From Sphingopyxis sp. (GTDB lineage Bacteria; Pseudomonadota; Alphaproteobacteria; Sphingomonadales; Sphingomonadaceae), in the NCBI GenBank assembly GCA_030145715.1, contig JAIXHQ010000005.1:62001-126000 (forward strand): 64,000 nucleotides of DNA, in the 5' to 3' direction. A program made the translations under genes and the position numbers. The notes under the pieces were generated by a model. That model made no database searches and was not told where the DNA came from. It worked only from the letters and a program-made list of their open reading frames with translations. This document shows, piece after piece, positions 26,292 through 34,466 of the stretch (its first letter is position 1; each line of letters opens with the position of its first letter).

Positions 26292-27329
26292 GTGAGCGTC
26301 CAGACTTCTGCTATTCATGCGTTCGCACAGCGGCTTCTTTCCTGGTACGATCGGTCGGCGCGGGTGCTGCCGTGGCGCATCGCGCCGAACAGCGACGAGA
26401 CGCCCGATCCCTATCGGATATGGCTGGCCGAGGTCATGTTGCAGCAGACGACCGTGGCCGCTGTCGCGGGCTATTTCGCACGCTTTACCGAACGATGGCC
26501 GACCGTCGCCGACCTGGCCGCCGCCGCCGATGCCGACGTCATGGCGGCATGGGCCGGCCTTGGCTATTATGCCCGCGCGCGCAACCTGCTGGCCTGTGCC
26601 CGCGCGGTGGTGGCACAGCATGGCGGCCGCTTTCCCGACAGCGAAGCCGGTCTGCGCGCGCTTCCCGGCATCGGGGACTATACTGCGGCATCGGTCGCGG
26701 CGATCGCGTTTGGCCGGGCGGCGGTCGTCATCGATGCGAATATCGAACGGGTGATCGCGCGCCACCGCCTGATCGACACCCCGCTTCCGGCGGCAAAGCG
26801 GGACATTCGCGCGGCGCTGGCGCCGATCGTGCCGCCCGATCGGCCGGGCGACTTCGCGCAGGCGCTGATGGACCTTGGCGCGACGATCTGCACCCCGCGC
26901 GGCCCGGCCTGCGCGATCTGCCCGATCATGGCGGATTGCCGCGCGCGCGCGTCGGGCGATGCCGATCGCCTGCCGGTCAAACCGCCCAAAAAGGCGAAGC
27001 CGCACCGCCATGGAATCGCGCACTGGATCGAACGCGATGGCCGGATCTGGCTTGTCCGCCGTCCGGGCAAGGGGATGCTCGGCGGAATGCGGGCGCTTCC
27101 CGGCGGCGCGTGGACCGACGCGCGGCCCGCCGAGTCGGGTATCGTCCACGTCGATCATGGCTTTACCCATTTCGACCTGACGCTGACGCTTGTGCGCGGC
27201 GACGCGTCCACCGAATCCCTTGATGCCGCAGCGGAAGGCGAATGGTGGTCCATCTCCGACCTTGACGCGGCCGGTTTGCCGACGCTCTATCGCAAGCTGG
27301 TCGAGCGGATGTTGGAGAGGTTGGAATGA
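26292..27329 (+). CDS. mutY: MutY, A/G-specific adenine DNA glycosylase
   Basis: MutY removes adenine opposite 8-oxoguanine. The 345-residue protein has the HhH-GPD catalytic domain: WLAEVMLQQTT with the catalytic Glu, LPGIGDYTAASVAAIAF (helix-hairpin-helix), VIDANIERVIAR with the catalytic Asp, and the iron-sulphur cluster C-x6-C-x2-C-x5-C (CTPRGPACAICPIMADC). The C-terminal Nudix-like domain recognises 8-oxoG. The start is most likely GTG 26292, giving VSVQTSAIHAF; the upstream extension to 26223 overlaps dciA and is not family-like. Its stop overlaps the next start (ATGA). Confidence 0.94.
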   Translation: MSVQTSAIHAFAQRLLSWYDRSARVLPWRIAPNSDETPDPYRIWLAEVMLQQTTVAAVAGYFARFTERWPTVADLAAAADADVMAAWAGLGYYARARNLLACARAVVAQHGGRFPDSEAGLRALPGIGDYTAASVAAIAFGRAAVVIDANIERVIARHRLIDTPLPAAKRDIRAALAPIVPPDRPGDFAQALMDLGATICTPRGPACAICPIMADCRARASGDADRLPVKPPKKAKPHRHGIAHWIERDGRIWLVRRPGKGMLGGMRALPGGAWTDARPAESGIVHVDHGFTHFDLTLTLVRGDASTESLDAAAEGEWWSISDLDAAGLPTLYRKLVERMLERLE

Positions 27330-28612
27330 ACATGATGGTTTCGCGCCGTGCGCTGCTGGGCGGGATGGCGCTGGGCGGTACGGCAATGCTGCTGCCGCGC
27401 GCCGCGCTGGCGTGGAAGGCCGACGGGGCGGCGCTCTATCCGGCCACCGATGCGTATATCAAGGGCTTCGTCGATCGCCGCGAACTCGTCGGGACACTCG
27501 CCGCAATCGGCAAGGGCCATGACGCGCCGGTGTTTTTGGGCGCGGGGGTGCAGTCGATCGACGGCGCGACGCCGGTCGGCCCCGACACGCTGTGGCGGCT
27601 CTATTCGATGACGAAGCCCGTCACCGGCATGGCCGCGATGCTGTTGATCGAGGACGGCAAGATGAAGCTGGACCAGCCGATCGCCGATTTCCTGCCCGCG
27701 TTCGCGAATATGAAGGTTCAGGTGACGCCCGATGGCTCGATCACCGACCTGCGCCCCGCGAAAGGGCCGATCACGGTCCGGCAATTGCTGACCCACACTG
27801 CGGGACTTGGCTATAATATCGTTCAAAAGGGGCCGATCAAAAAGGCCTATGACGATGCCGGTATCGTCGGCGGACAGGCCAGCCGCCTGCCGATCCCCGG
27901 CTTTGCGCCGGTCACGCCCGCGCCCAGCCTTGCCGTCATGGCCGACCGGCTCGCGGCGCTGCCGCTCGTCTATGAACCCGGAACCAAGTGGAGCTATTCG
28001 ATCAGCCTCGACTTGATGGGCCGACTGATCGAGGTCGTGTCGGGACAGGCATTCGATGCCTTTCTGAAGGCGCGCCTGTTCGACCCCCTGGGCATGACGA
28101 GCACGGGCTTCATGGTGAACGCAAAGGATGTCGCGCGCTTCACCAGCAATTATGCGCCGTTCGGCGGCGCTCTGATCCCGTTCGATCCCGCCAAAAGCTC
28201 GATCTATCTCGACCCGCCGCCCTATCCCTTTGGCGGCGGCGGCCTGGTGTCGAGCGCGCGCGATTACGACCGCTTCCTCGCCATGCTGCTGGGTGAGGGG
28301 GAAATCGGCGGTGTGCGCGTGATGAAGGCCGAAACGGCGCGCCTCGCCATGTCGAACCTTCTGGCCGACAGCATCGACCGCAAGGGGACGTTCATCGACG
28401 GACAGGGCTTTGGCGCGGGCGGCCGCGTGTCGTTGCCGACGTCGCCGGGCGGCGAGGGGCTGTTCGGCTGGGCGGGCGCCGCCGGGACGATCGGTTTCAT
28501 CCATCGGCGGCTGGGGTATCGCGCGGCCGGCTATACGCAGATCATGCCGCCTGACGTCGTCCCCTTTCAGGGCAAGTTCGCCGAAGCTGTCATGAAGGAC
28601 ATCGCTGGCTGA
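27326..28612 (+). CDS. Serine hydrolase, class C beta-lactamase/esterase family, Tat-exported
   Basis: A 428-residue protein with a twin-arginine signal (MVSRRALLGGMALGG) and cleavage after AALA. The beta-lactamase-fold catalytic motifs are SxxK as SMTK (in WRLYSMTKPVTGM) and YxS-type YSI in WSYSISLDL. A C-terminal GWAGAAG stands where HxG/KTG is expected. The family includes esterases, D-amino peptidases and true beta-lactamases, and the third motif favours an esterase or peptidase. The start overlaps the mutY stop; the stop overlaps nudC (TGATG), so all three are one operon. Confidence 0.88.
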   Translation: MNMMVSRRALLGGMALGGTAMLLPRAALAWKADGAALYPATDAYIKGFVDRRELVGTLAAIGKGHDAPVFLGAGVQSIDGATPVGPDTLWRLYSMTKPVTGMAAMLLIEDGKMKLDQPIADFLPAFANMKVQVTPDGSITDLRPAKGPITVRQLLTHTAGLGYNIVQKGPIKKAYDDAGIVGGQASRLPIPGFAPVTPAPSLAVMADRLAALPLVYEPGTKWSYSISLDLMGRLIEVVSGQAFDAFLKARLFDPLGMTSTGFMVNAKDVARFTSNYAPFGGALIPFDPAKSSIYLDPPPYPFGGGGLVSSARDYDRFLAMLLGEGEIGGVRVMKAETARLAMSNLLADSIDRKGTFIDGQGFGAGGRVSLPTSPGGEGLFGWAGAAGTIGFIHRRLGYRAAGYTQIMPPDVVPFQGKFAEAVMKDIAG

Positions 28613-29481
28613 TGTCGTTGCCGCTCGGCTTTACGGGCGCGCGGCTCGATCGCGCCGATCAGCTTCGCACCAATGCGGACGGGTTCGCCGCCGCCGCCGC
28701 CGATCCGCGCGCGCGCTGCCTGGCGCTCGACGGGATCGATTTCGTGCCGGGTGAGGGCGGGGGGCTGCGTTGGGATCCGCTCGATCCCGCCGACGACCGG
28801 GCGCTGCTGCTGCTCGGGATCGATGATGGGGGCATTCCCCATTTCGTTCGCGAAGCGGCGGCGGGGACCCGGATCGACGCGCGCTCGCGCACCGTGATGC
28901 GGTTGCTGCCGCTGCTGTCGGGCGAGGATGCGGCGCTGTACGGCGGCGCGCGCAGCCTGGTCGACTGGCATGCGCGGCACCGTTTCTGTGCCGTATGCGG
29001 ATCGCCGACCGACCCGTTTCGGGGCGGCTGGGGCCGCTGCTGTACACAATGCAACGCCGAACATTTTCCGCGCGTCGACCCGGTGGTCATCATGCTCGCG
29101 ACCTATGAAGGGCGCGCGCTGGTCGGGCGGCAGGGCGGATTCCCGCCGGGGTTCTTCTCGGCGCTCGCGGGGTTTGTCGAACCCGGCGAATCGCTGGAGG
29201 AAGCGGTCGCGCGCGAATTGTTCGAGGAAGCGGGGCTGCGCGTTGCGGACGTCCGCTATGTGGCGAGCCAGCCGTGGCCGTTCCCGTCATCGCTGATGAT
29301 CGGTTGCCGCGCGGTCGCGACCGACCCGGCGCTGACGCTCGACACGACCGAAATCGAAGCGGCGATGTGGGTGGACAAGGATGAGGTGCGCGCCGCGCTG
29401 GCGGGCGACATGGGCGCGCCGTTCATGGCCCCGCCGCCACTGGCGATCGCGCGCCACCTGCTGGAAGATTGGGCTGGTTAG
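28612..29481 (+). CDS. nudC: NudC, NAD(+) diphosphatase / RNA deNADding enzyme
   Basis: A 289-residue Nudix hydrolase with an N-terminal domain, then a four-Cys zinc ribbon (CAVCG and CCTQC). The Nudix box is G-x5-E-x7-REL-x-EE-x-GL (GFVEPGESLEEAVARELFEE). The SQPWPFPSSLM motif just after the box is the NADH-pyrophosphatase signature. It splits NAD(H) to NMN and AMP and removes NAD caps from RNA. It starts on the stop of the hydrolase gene. Its TAG stop at 29479-29481 is part of the dispersed repeat. Confidence 0.94.
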   Translation: MSLPLGFTGARLDRADQLRTNADGFAAAAADPRARCLALDGIDFVPGEGGGLRWDPLDPADDRALLLLGIDDGGIPHFVREAAAGTRIDARSRTVMRLLPLLSGEDAALYGGARSLVDWHARHRFCAVCGSPTDPFRGGWGRCCTQCNAEHFPRVDPVVIMLATYEGRALVGRQGGFPPGFFSALAGFVEPGESLEEAVARELFEEAGLRVADVRYVASQPWPFPSSLMIGCRAVATDPALTLDTTEIEAAMWVDKDEVRAALAGDMGAPFMAPPPLAIARHLLEDWAG

Positions 29482-29583
29482 AGTGATTTCGAGTGAAATG
29501 GGATATTTCGCGGCTCGGAAATCACGGAAAAACAAGCATCTAGAGTGCCGGTCTTGATTCCGTCAAAACCGAACGCACTCTAA
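29479..29583. repeat. Dispersed structured intergenic repeat, copy 2
   Basis: Second copy of the element at 21109-21210, about 90 percent alike by eye. It again begins at the TAG stop of the upstream gene (nudC) and runs to the last base before the stop of the convergent gene (popZ). Its right hairpin is imperfect (TAGAGTGC and GCACTCTA outer stem, with a 3-base bulge inside). Confidence 0.85.
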
Positions 29584-30003
29584 TTACAGCCGCTTGCCGG
29601 TGATCCGGCTGATTTCCTTGGCCACCATCGCTTCGACAAGCGGCGGCAGATTGGCGTCGAGCCATTGTTTGAGCATCGGACGCAGCGCGTCGACGACGAC
29701 ATCTTCCATCGTCCGGCCGGCAATTGCGGGTGCGGCGACCGTCGCGGCGGCGACAGCGGGTGCGACGGCGGCGGTCAATGCGTCGAGCGACTGGCGCGCG
29801 GCGTCGGCGCTGGCTTCGGAAACAAGGTCCGGGGACACAGGGGCCGGATCGGCGCCCTCTTCCTCTTCCTGAAGGTCAAGGATGTCGTCGGCTTCGGGGA
29901 CGCGAATCTCCCGCACCGAACCCGGCGTTTCGTCACGCGCGATCACGCGCCGAATCGACGACAATATATCTTCCATCGACGGTTCCCGCGACATATCGCC
30001 CAT
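29584..30003 (-). CDS. popZ: PopZ-like polar organising protein (DUF2497)
   Basis: The 139-residue protein has the PopZ signature at both ends: the N-terminal helix REPSMEDILSSIRRVIARD, a central acidic/Pro/Ala-rich disordered region, and the C-terminal oligomerisation helices MEDVVVDALRPMLKQWLDAN with LVEAMVAKEISRITG. PopZ forms a polar microdomain that anchors centromere proteins in Caulobacter; here function is by family. A CtrA-like box is 25-39 bp upstream of the start. It is convergent with nudC. Confidence 0.92.
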   Translation of the reverse strand: MGDMSREPSMEDILSSIRRVIARDETPGSVREIRVPEADDILDLQEEEEGADPAPVSPDLVSEASADAARQSLDALTAAVAPAVAAATVAAPAIAGRTMEDVVVDALRPMLKQWLDANLPPLVEAMVAKEISRITGKRL

Positions 30004-30027
30004 AGCAAGCCCCTTAAACCACCGCGA

Positions 30028-30042
30028 TTACCGGATGGTTAA
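30028..30042 (-). promoter_or_regulatory. CtrA-like site upstream of popZ
   Basis: On the minus strand it reads TTAA-CCATCCG-GTAA, seven of eight positions of the CtrA consensus TTAA-N7-TTAA, placed just upstream of popZ. PopZ is linked to the cell cycle in relatives, which makes the site plausible, but it is a single motif match. Confidence 0.45.
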
Positions 30043-30079
30043 CGGCCTCTTACCGATTCGGGCTGCATTTTGCCACGCC

Positions 30080-31573
30080 TTATTGCGGCGAAAGCGAGGG
30101 CGGGCCGATGGGAACGGTGGCGGTCGCGGCGGGAACGGCGCGCGTGTCGGTCGCGACCCGCTGCGGCGTCGGATCTTGGGACCAGTCCCAGATCTGGCCC
30201 TTCACCCGCTGATAATTGACCTCGGGATCATATAGCGCGCCGCCTTCGATGCCCAGGTCGCGCGCCTCCGCCTTGCCCATCGCGGCGAGGACCGAAAAGG
30301 CGGCGACATAGGAATTGCGCTGTGCGGAAACCAGTTGGACCTGCGTGTTCAGATATTCCTGTTCCGCATTCAATATGTCGAGGATCGTGCGGGTGCCGAC
30401 GCTGTTTTCGGCGCGCACACCCTCCAGCGACAGCGCGTTCGCGCTGACCGCCTGCTGCGTCGCGGCGATGATGCGTTCGTTCGCCTGCCACGCGGCATAG
30501 GCGCCGCGCGTCTGTGCGATCACCCGCCGTTCGGTTTCGACATATTGTTCGATCGCCTGGCTGTTTCGCGATTGCGCCTGGCGCACCTGCGCCGACCGGC
30601 GGCCCCCGGTGAAGACCGGCATGGTCATCCGGACGCCCGCGACCGCGCTGGTCGTTTCCTGCAACACGCTGAACCCGGGGATACCGCTGTTCAGCGAGCC
30701 GAGGTAATTATTGTAATTGCCGTTGAGGACCGCCGACACCTTTGGCGCGCGCGACGCCTTGGCCGTGCCGACATCGGCCTTGGCCGCCAATATCTGTTGG
30801 TCCGCCGATTCGATGTCGGGGTTGCTGTCGAGCGAAATGGCGACGGCTTCTTCCGCGCTTGCCGGCAGGTTGGGCAGTTGCGGCGGCGCCTCCAGGTCGG
30901 TCGGCGCATCGCCGACCAACCGGATATAGGTTTCGCGGCTGGAAATCAGATTGGCTTCGGCGGTGCGCAGATTGCCCTCTGCGACGGCCAGCCGCGCCTC
31001 TGACTGGGCCACGTCGGTCCGGGTCAGGTCGCCGATTTCGAACCGGTCGCTGGTCGCCTGTCGATTGGTGCGCAGGACCGAAACGGTCTTTTGGTTCAAC
31101 TGCACGATCGCCTGGTCGCGGATGACGTCCATATAGGCGCCGACGACCTGCGAAAATATGCTCGCTTCGGTCGCGCGCAGGTTCGCCTGACCGGCCTCGA
31201 CGCGATATTGCGCCGCGCGCACCGCATTGCGCACCGCGCCGCCCTGATAGATGGGAACGGTCAACTGGCTGCTCGCGCTCAGCGAACGGGATATGGCGTT
31301 AAAGCTATTGCCCGGAACAACGATATTTTCGTCATAATTCGCCTGTGAAGCGACATCGGGAAGGCCATAGCTTTTTTGAATCGGGACATTCTCGTCGGTC
31401 GCGCGCTGACCGGCACGGGCGGCGGTCAGCGTCGGGTTGTTTTCATAAGCCTTGGCCAGCGCCCCCTGCAATGTTTCAGCCTGTGCCGAGGCGGACAGCA
31501 TCAGCGCGCCCGCGGCCAGGCCCGAAAGCCAGCGGGCGCGACGCAGAATCTGTTTCCTGTCAGTATCGATCAT
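30080..31573 (-). CDS. tolC: TolC family outer-membrane efflux/secretion channel
   Basis: The 497-residue protein has a signal peptide ending ASAQA and the duplicated TolC half: ETLQGALAKAYENNPTLTAARAGQRA in the first repeat region and AEEAVAISLDSNPDIESADQQ in the second. FEIGDLTRTDVAQSEARL and VGTRTILDILNAEQEYLN are the matching helical segments of each repeat. It forms the trimeric outer-membrane exit duct for type I secretion or RND pumps. The start is ATG 31573; the frame opens further upstream but the signal peptide sets it. It lies 37 bp after pcm on the same strand. Confidence 0.93.
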   Translation of the reverse strand: MIDTDRKQILRRARWLSGLAAGALMLSASAQAETLQGALAKAYENNPTLTAARAGQRATDENVPIQKSYGLPDVASQANYDENIVVPGNSFNAISRSLSASSQLTVPIYQGGAVRNAVRAAQYRVEAGQANLRATEASIFSQVVGAYMDVIRDQAIVQLNQKTVSVLRTNRQATSDRFEIGDLTRTDVAQSEARLAVAEGNLRTAEANLISSRETYIRLVGDAPTDLEAPPQLPNLPASAEEAVAISLDSNPDIESADQQILAAKADVGTAKASRAPKVSAVLNGNYNNYLGSLNSGIPGFSVLQETTSAVAGVRMTMPVFTGGRRSAQVRQAQSRNSQAIEQYVETERRVIAQTRGAYAAWQANERIIAATQQAVSANALSLEGVRAENSVGTRTILDILNAEQEYLNTQVQLVSAQRNSYVAAFSVLAAMGKAEARDLGIEGGALYDPEVNYQRVKGQIWDWSQDPTPQRVATDTRAVPAATATVPIGPPSLSPQ

Positions 31574-31610
31574 CGCGGTGTCAGCCTGAAACAAGGAAGG
31601 ATAAGGCTTT

Positions 31611-32273
31611 TTAGAATTGAAAGCCCGCCGGCGCGGCAAAGCCGGGCAGCGGCGCGGCGTCCATGTCGGCAAAGCTGCGCAGCGCCACGGTGCCGCCGAT
31701 CTTCACGCCTTCGACCAGCCGCGTGACCGCGCCGTCGCGGCGGGCGGCGACCAGGCGGCCACCCTCGGCAAGCTGGGCGATCAGCGCATCGGGCAGCGCC
31801 TCGACCGCGCCTTCGACGATGATGCGGTCGAACGGCGCCGCATCGGGCGCCCCCGCGTTCAGCGGACCTTCGATCCAGCGGATATTCGCGTCGGCGACCG
31901 CCGACCGGGCGACCGCCATCAATTCGCCCTTTTCCTCGACCGCATGGACTTCGGCGCCCAGCCGCACCAGCAGCGCGGCGGTATAGCCCGTGGCGCTGCC
32001 GACCAGCAGCACGCGCATGGCGGGGCGAATGGCCGCTGCGACCAGCAACCGGCCGGTGACCAGCGGCGCATTCAGCGCGCGCCCGTGGCCCAGCGCGATC
32101 GCGCGGTCCATATAGGCGACGCTGGCCAGCGTGCCGGGCACATGCGCCTCCCGCGGCACCGCGGCCATCGCGCCCACCACGGCGGGGTCGGTGACATCGT
32201 TGGTGCGGAGCTGGCTGTCGATCATCGCCGACCGCATGTCCGCCGCAGTTGTTTCGCTAAACTTCGTTGCCAT
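31611..32273 (-). CDS. pcm: Protein-L-isoaspartate O-methyltransferase
   Basis: A 220-residue SAM-dependent enzyme that repairs isoaspartyl sites. SQLRTNDVTDPAVVGAMAAV and PLVTGRLLVAA match the alphaproteobacterial PCMT N-terminus. Motif I is VLLVGSATGYTAALL, a variant of the usual GTGSGYQ, and IRWIEGPLNAG leads to motif II. DRIIVEGAVEALPDAL is motif II/III. The start ATG 32273 follows a weak site; the frame is open to 32405. It precedes tolC, a pairing common in sphingomonads. Confidence 0.88.
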   Translation of the reverse strand: MATKFSETTAADMRSAMIDSQLRTNDVTDPAVVGAMAAVPREAHVPGTLASVAYMDRAIALGHGRALNAPLVTGRLLVAAAIRPAMRVLLVGSATGYTAALLVRLGAEVHAVEEKGELMAVARSAVADANIRWIEGPLNAGAPDAAPFDRIIVEGAVEALPDALIAQLAEGGRLVAARRDGAVTRLVEGVKIGGTVALRSFADMDAAPLPGFAAPAGFQF

Positions 32274-32516
32274 CAGCCTTTTCCGATTCCCTGCGCATTC
32301 GATGTTGCGGGGCAGCTTTAGCCGAAGCAATGCTGTATTGCAATAGTAATACAGCCCCGCAGCCGCACCATCGCCGCGCATAGCTGGCAACGCGAATGAC
32401 GCCAACCCTCATCGCGCCGGAAGATGCGGTCCTATCCTTGACAAGGCGGCGAAACCCCCTCACTAGCGGCGCCGTCCAACACCCGGCCCATCCCCAGGAT
32501 GCGGCTTTCGGCATGA

Positions 32517-32590
32517 GGCCCGATGGCGGAGTGGTGACGCAGCGGACTGCAAATCCGCGCACGCCGGTTCGATTCCGGCTCGGGCCTCCA
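32517..32590 (+). tRNA. tRNA-Cys(GCA)
   Basis: A 74-base cloverleaf with encoded CCA. The acceptor pairs GGCCCGA with TCGGGCC and the D stem pairs GCG with CGC. The anticodon stem is GCGGA/TCCGC with loop CTGCAAA (anticodon GCA), and the T arm is GCCGG-TTCGATT-CCGGC. It marks the end of the continuous core segment; accessory DNA follows. Confidence 0.96.
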
Positions 32591-32637
32591 GCCATAAAAA
32601 TTATGCATGATTTTCACTATCTTCGAGTGAGGTTAGT

Positions 32638-32736
32638 CTAGCCTCGAATCTTGGTTGGGCATTGCCGGCGTTCGACTGCTTCGACAATCTCAGCGGACAG
32701 ACGGACAGCCAAGCTGTTACCCACTTTGCGACCCGC
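32638..32736 (-). pseudogene. VapB/AbrB-type antitoxin fragment
   Basis: An open stretch of 32 codons on the minus strand contains RKVGNSLAVRLSAEIVEAVE, the N-terminal SpoVT/AbrB swapped-hairpin pattern of VapB antitoxins. It has no start codon at the right place and stops soon after. It adjoins a PIN-domain fragment, so it is taken as the relic of a toxin-antitoxin pair beside tRNA-Cys. Confidence 0.6.
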
Positions 32737-33007
32737 AGTGCGTTTTCAGGGGACGCCCTATCCCGCAACCGGTGTTCCGCAGATCCAGCCACTCGGTTAC
32801 GACGGCATGGGCGTCGAGATAGGCGCAGTCCAACTGGTCCGGCCGTGACAATATGGTGATGGCTTCCCATGCCGCGAGCGTCGGGGTGAACGGTGCGTCG
32901 GCGCTCGCCAGAGCCCGTTCATGACCCGGCGAGCTGTCCTCCTCTGCGAAAATGGAGACGATGGCGCACACATCGGCGCACGGCATCGACGACCGGAACG
33001 GCACCAA
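32717..33007 (-). pseudogene. VapC/PIN-domain toxin fragment
   Basis: The minus-strand frame reads AIVSIFAEEDSSPGHERALA, then FTPTLAAWEAITILSRPDQL and AHAVVTEWLDL. This is the N-terminal half of a VapC ribonuclease, including the AAWEA segment with a conserved Glu. The first conserved Asp strand is blurred, perhaps by a frameshift. The C-terminal acidic half is missing. It lies upstream of, and slightly overlaps, the antitoxin scrap, the reverse of usual vapB-vapC order, which suggests rearrangement. Confidence 0.55.
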
Positions 33008-33034
33008 TGACAGCCGAGGCTTTCGTTCTTTCGC

Positions 33035-33081
33035 TTGACTTACGGATCGGTATGTCGCAGCGCATATATTACGGATCGGTA
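33035..33081 (+). promoter_or_regulatory. Regulon operator pair, promoter of hydrolase gene
   Basis: TTGACT (33035-33040) is followed by TTACGGATCGGTA at 33040-33052, and the same 13 bases recur at 33069-33081. The core TACGGATCGGTA is a near-palindrome shared with the other promoters of this island. The -10 box is not clear. Start of the hydrolase lies 60 bp downstream. Confidence 0.7.
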
Positions 33082-33140
33082 CTACGATGCGGATAATGGG
33101 TGTGCGTTGGCATATCGCGATTCATAGGGAAGGAGACGAG

Positions 33141-34334
33141 GTGACCAGTTCTCAAACAAAGGCTCATGCAGGCGCCTATGGGCCCGAAGGGTGGCTGCAC
33201 TGGCCAGAGCATAGCGAAAAATCCTTCAATTTCATTCGTGTGCTTGCGAGCGCGTACGAGGGTGCCTGCACCGTGGGGGAGGCTTTCCTGGTTGGCTCAC
33301 GGATCGAGCCCGGCAACGACGAAAGCTGGTACGTCGAGTGGACCCGGATGGGTGATGTAAGCCGGACGCGCGCGGAGGATGCGCTTGGAGCAGGTCATCC
33401 CGAGACTGCTCGTGGAAACTTTCTGCGCGCGGCGAACTATTACCGTGCCGCCGAATATTTCATGGATCATGGCGATCCGCGACGCCTCCAGACTTTCGAC
33501 AAGGTCGAAGATTCGTCGCAGAATTTTCTGCGGTTGATGAAACCTGCTGGCGAAGTCCTGCAAATTCCGTTCAACGACTCGTATCTCGACGCCTATTTCG
33601 TGCGAGCGCCTGATGCCGTGGCGCCCTATCCCGTTGTCATCTGCTTTGGAGGTGCTGACGAATATAAGGACGAATTGCTGCATGAGATGCCGCGGCACGC
33701 CTTTCCGCGAGGCCTCTCGTTGCTGCTGGTGGACCTGCCTGGCCAGGGCGGAAGCCTTCGCCGCCGCCAGCTCCATGCTCGCGTGGAAACAGAAAAGCCG
33801 GTCGGTGCCTGCGTCGATTATCTGCTCTCGCGTGGCGACGTCGATAGTGCGCGTATCGCGCTTTATGGCGCCAGCCTCGGCGGCTTTTACGCGCCGCGCG
33901 CCGCCAGTTTCGAGCATCGGCTCGCCTGCGTCGTCAGCGATGGCGCGATCTGGAATCGGTTGTCCGAAGAGGATTTCCTGCGCGCGTTCGAAAAAAACAA
34001 TCCGGACTCGTTGAATGTGCGGCAGCTCACATGGTTGGTTGGCGCCAAAGACTGGGACGAAACGATCGAGAAGTTGAAGAATTTCAAACTTGAGGGGGTC
34101 ATCGACAAAATTCGTTGCCCCTATCTGGTCGTCCATGGCGAGCAGGACTTTCTGGGAGCCGATATCGCCGAGGACAGCGTCAACTACGCGAGGTCCAAGG
34201 GGGTGGATGTGACGTACAAACTGTTCACTCCAGAGGAGACCGGCGCAGCGCATTGCCAAATGGACAATCCGACGCTTGGCCAGGAATATATCTGCGACTG
34301 GATCGCGGACAAGCTTGGGCTTGTTCAGACCTGA
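33141..34334 (+). CDS. Alpha/beta hydrolase, FrsA/dihydroxy-pseudooxynicotine hydrolase-like
   Basis: A 397-residue hydrolase with a helical N-terminal third (about 1-140) and a C-terminal alpha/beta fold. The nucleophile elbow is GASLGG, the acid is Asp in VHGEQDFLG, and the His is in TGAAHCQMD. YPVVICFGGADEYKDE is the oxyanion-hole strand. The size and the N-terminal cap match the DUF1100-type hydrolases that include 2,6-dihydroxy-pseudooxynicotine hydrolase, a C-C bond hydrolase. That substrate is not implied. GTG 33141 follows AAGGAG with ideal spacing. It is the first gene of the rightward operon with the MDR oxidoreductase. Confidence 0.85.
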   Translation: MTSSQTKAHAGAYGPEGWLHWPEHSEKSFNFIRVLASAYEGACTVGEAFLVGSRIEPGNDESWYVEWTRMGDVSRTRAEDALGAGHPETARGNFLRAANYYRAAEYFMDHGDPRRLQTFDKVEDSSQNFLRLMKPAGEVLQIPFNDSYLDAYFVRAPDAVAPYPVVICFGGADEYKDELLHEMPRHAFPRGLSLLLVDLPGQGGSLRRRQLHARVETEKPVGACVDYLLSRGDVDSARIALYGASLGGFYAPRAASFEHRLACVVSDGAIWNRLSEEDFLRAFEKNNPDSLNVRQLTWLVGAKDWDETIEKLKNFKLEGVIDKIRCPYLVVHGEQDFLGADIAEDSVNYARSKGVDVTYKLFTPEETGAAHCQMDNPTLGQEYICDWIADKLGLVQT

Positions 34335-34466
34335 CCAGCGCGCAGCAACCACCATCAGCCGCGGCGGAGCCATGCTTGAGGCTCCGCCGCGTGCTGAACA
34401 TCGCGGACTTGCGGACCATGTGCCTGCGGCCATGCCGAACGCGACATCGGCACTCAGGCAGAGGAA

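Noticed and set aside
30049-30060. TACCGATTCGGG near popZ as an eleventh regulon site
   Set aside because: Only one half of the palindrome matches, there is no TTGACT box, and it lies in core DNA; chance is likelier.
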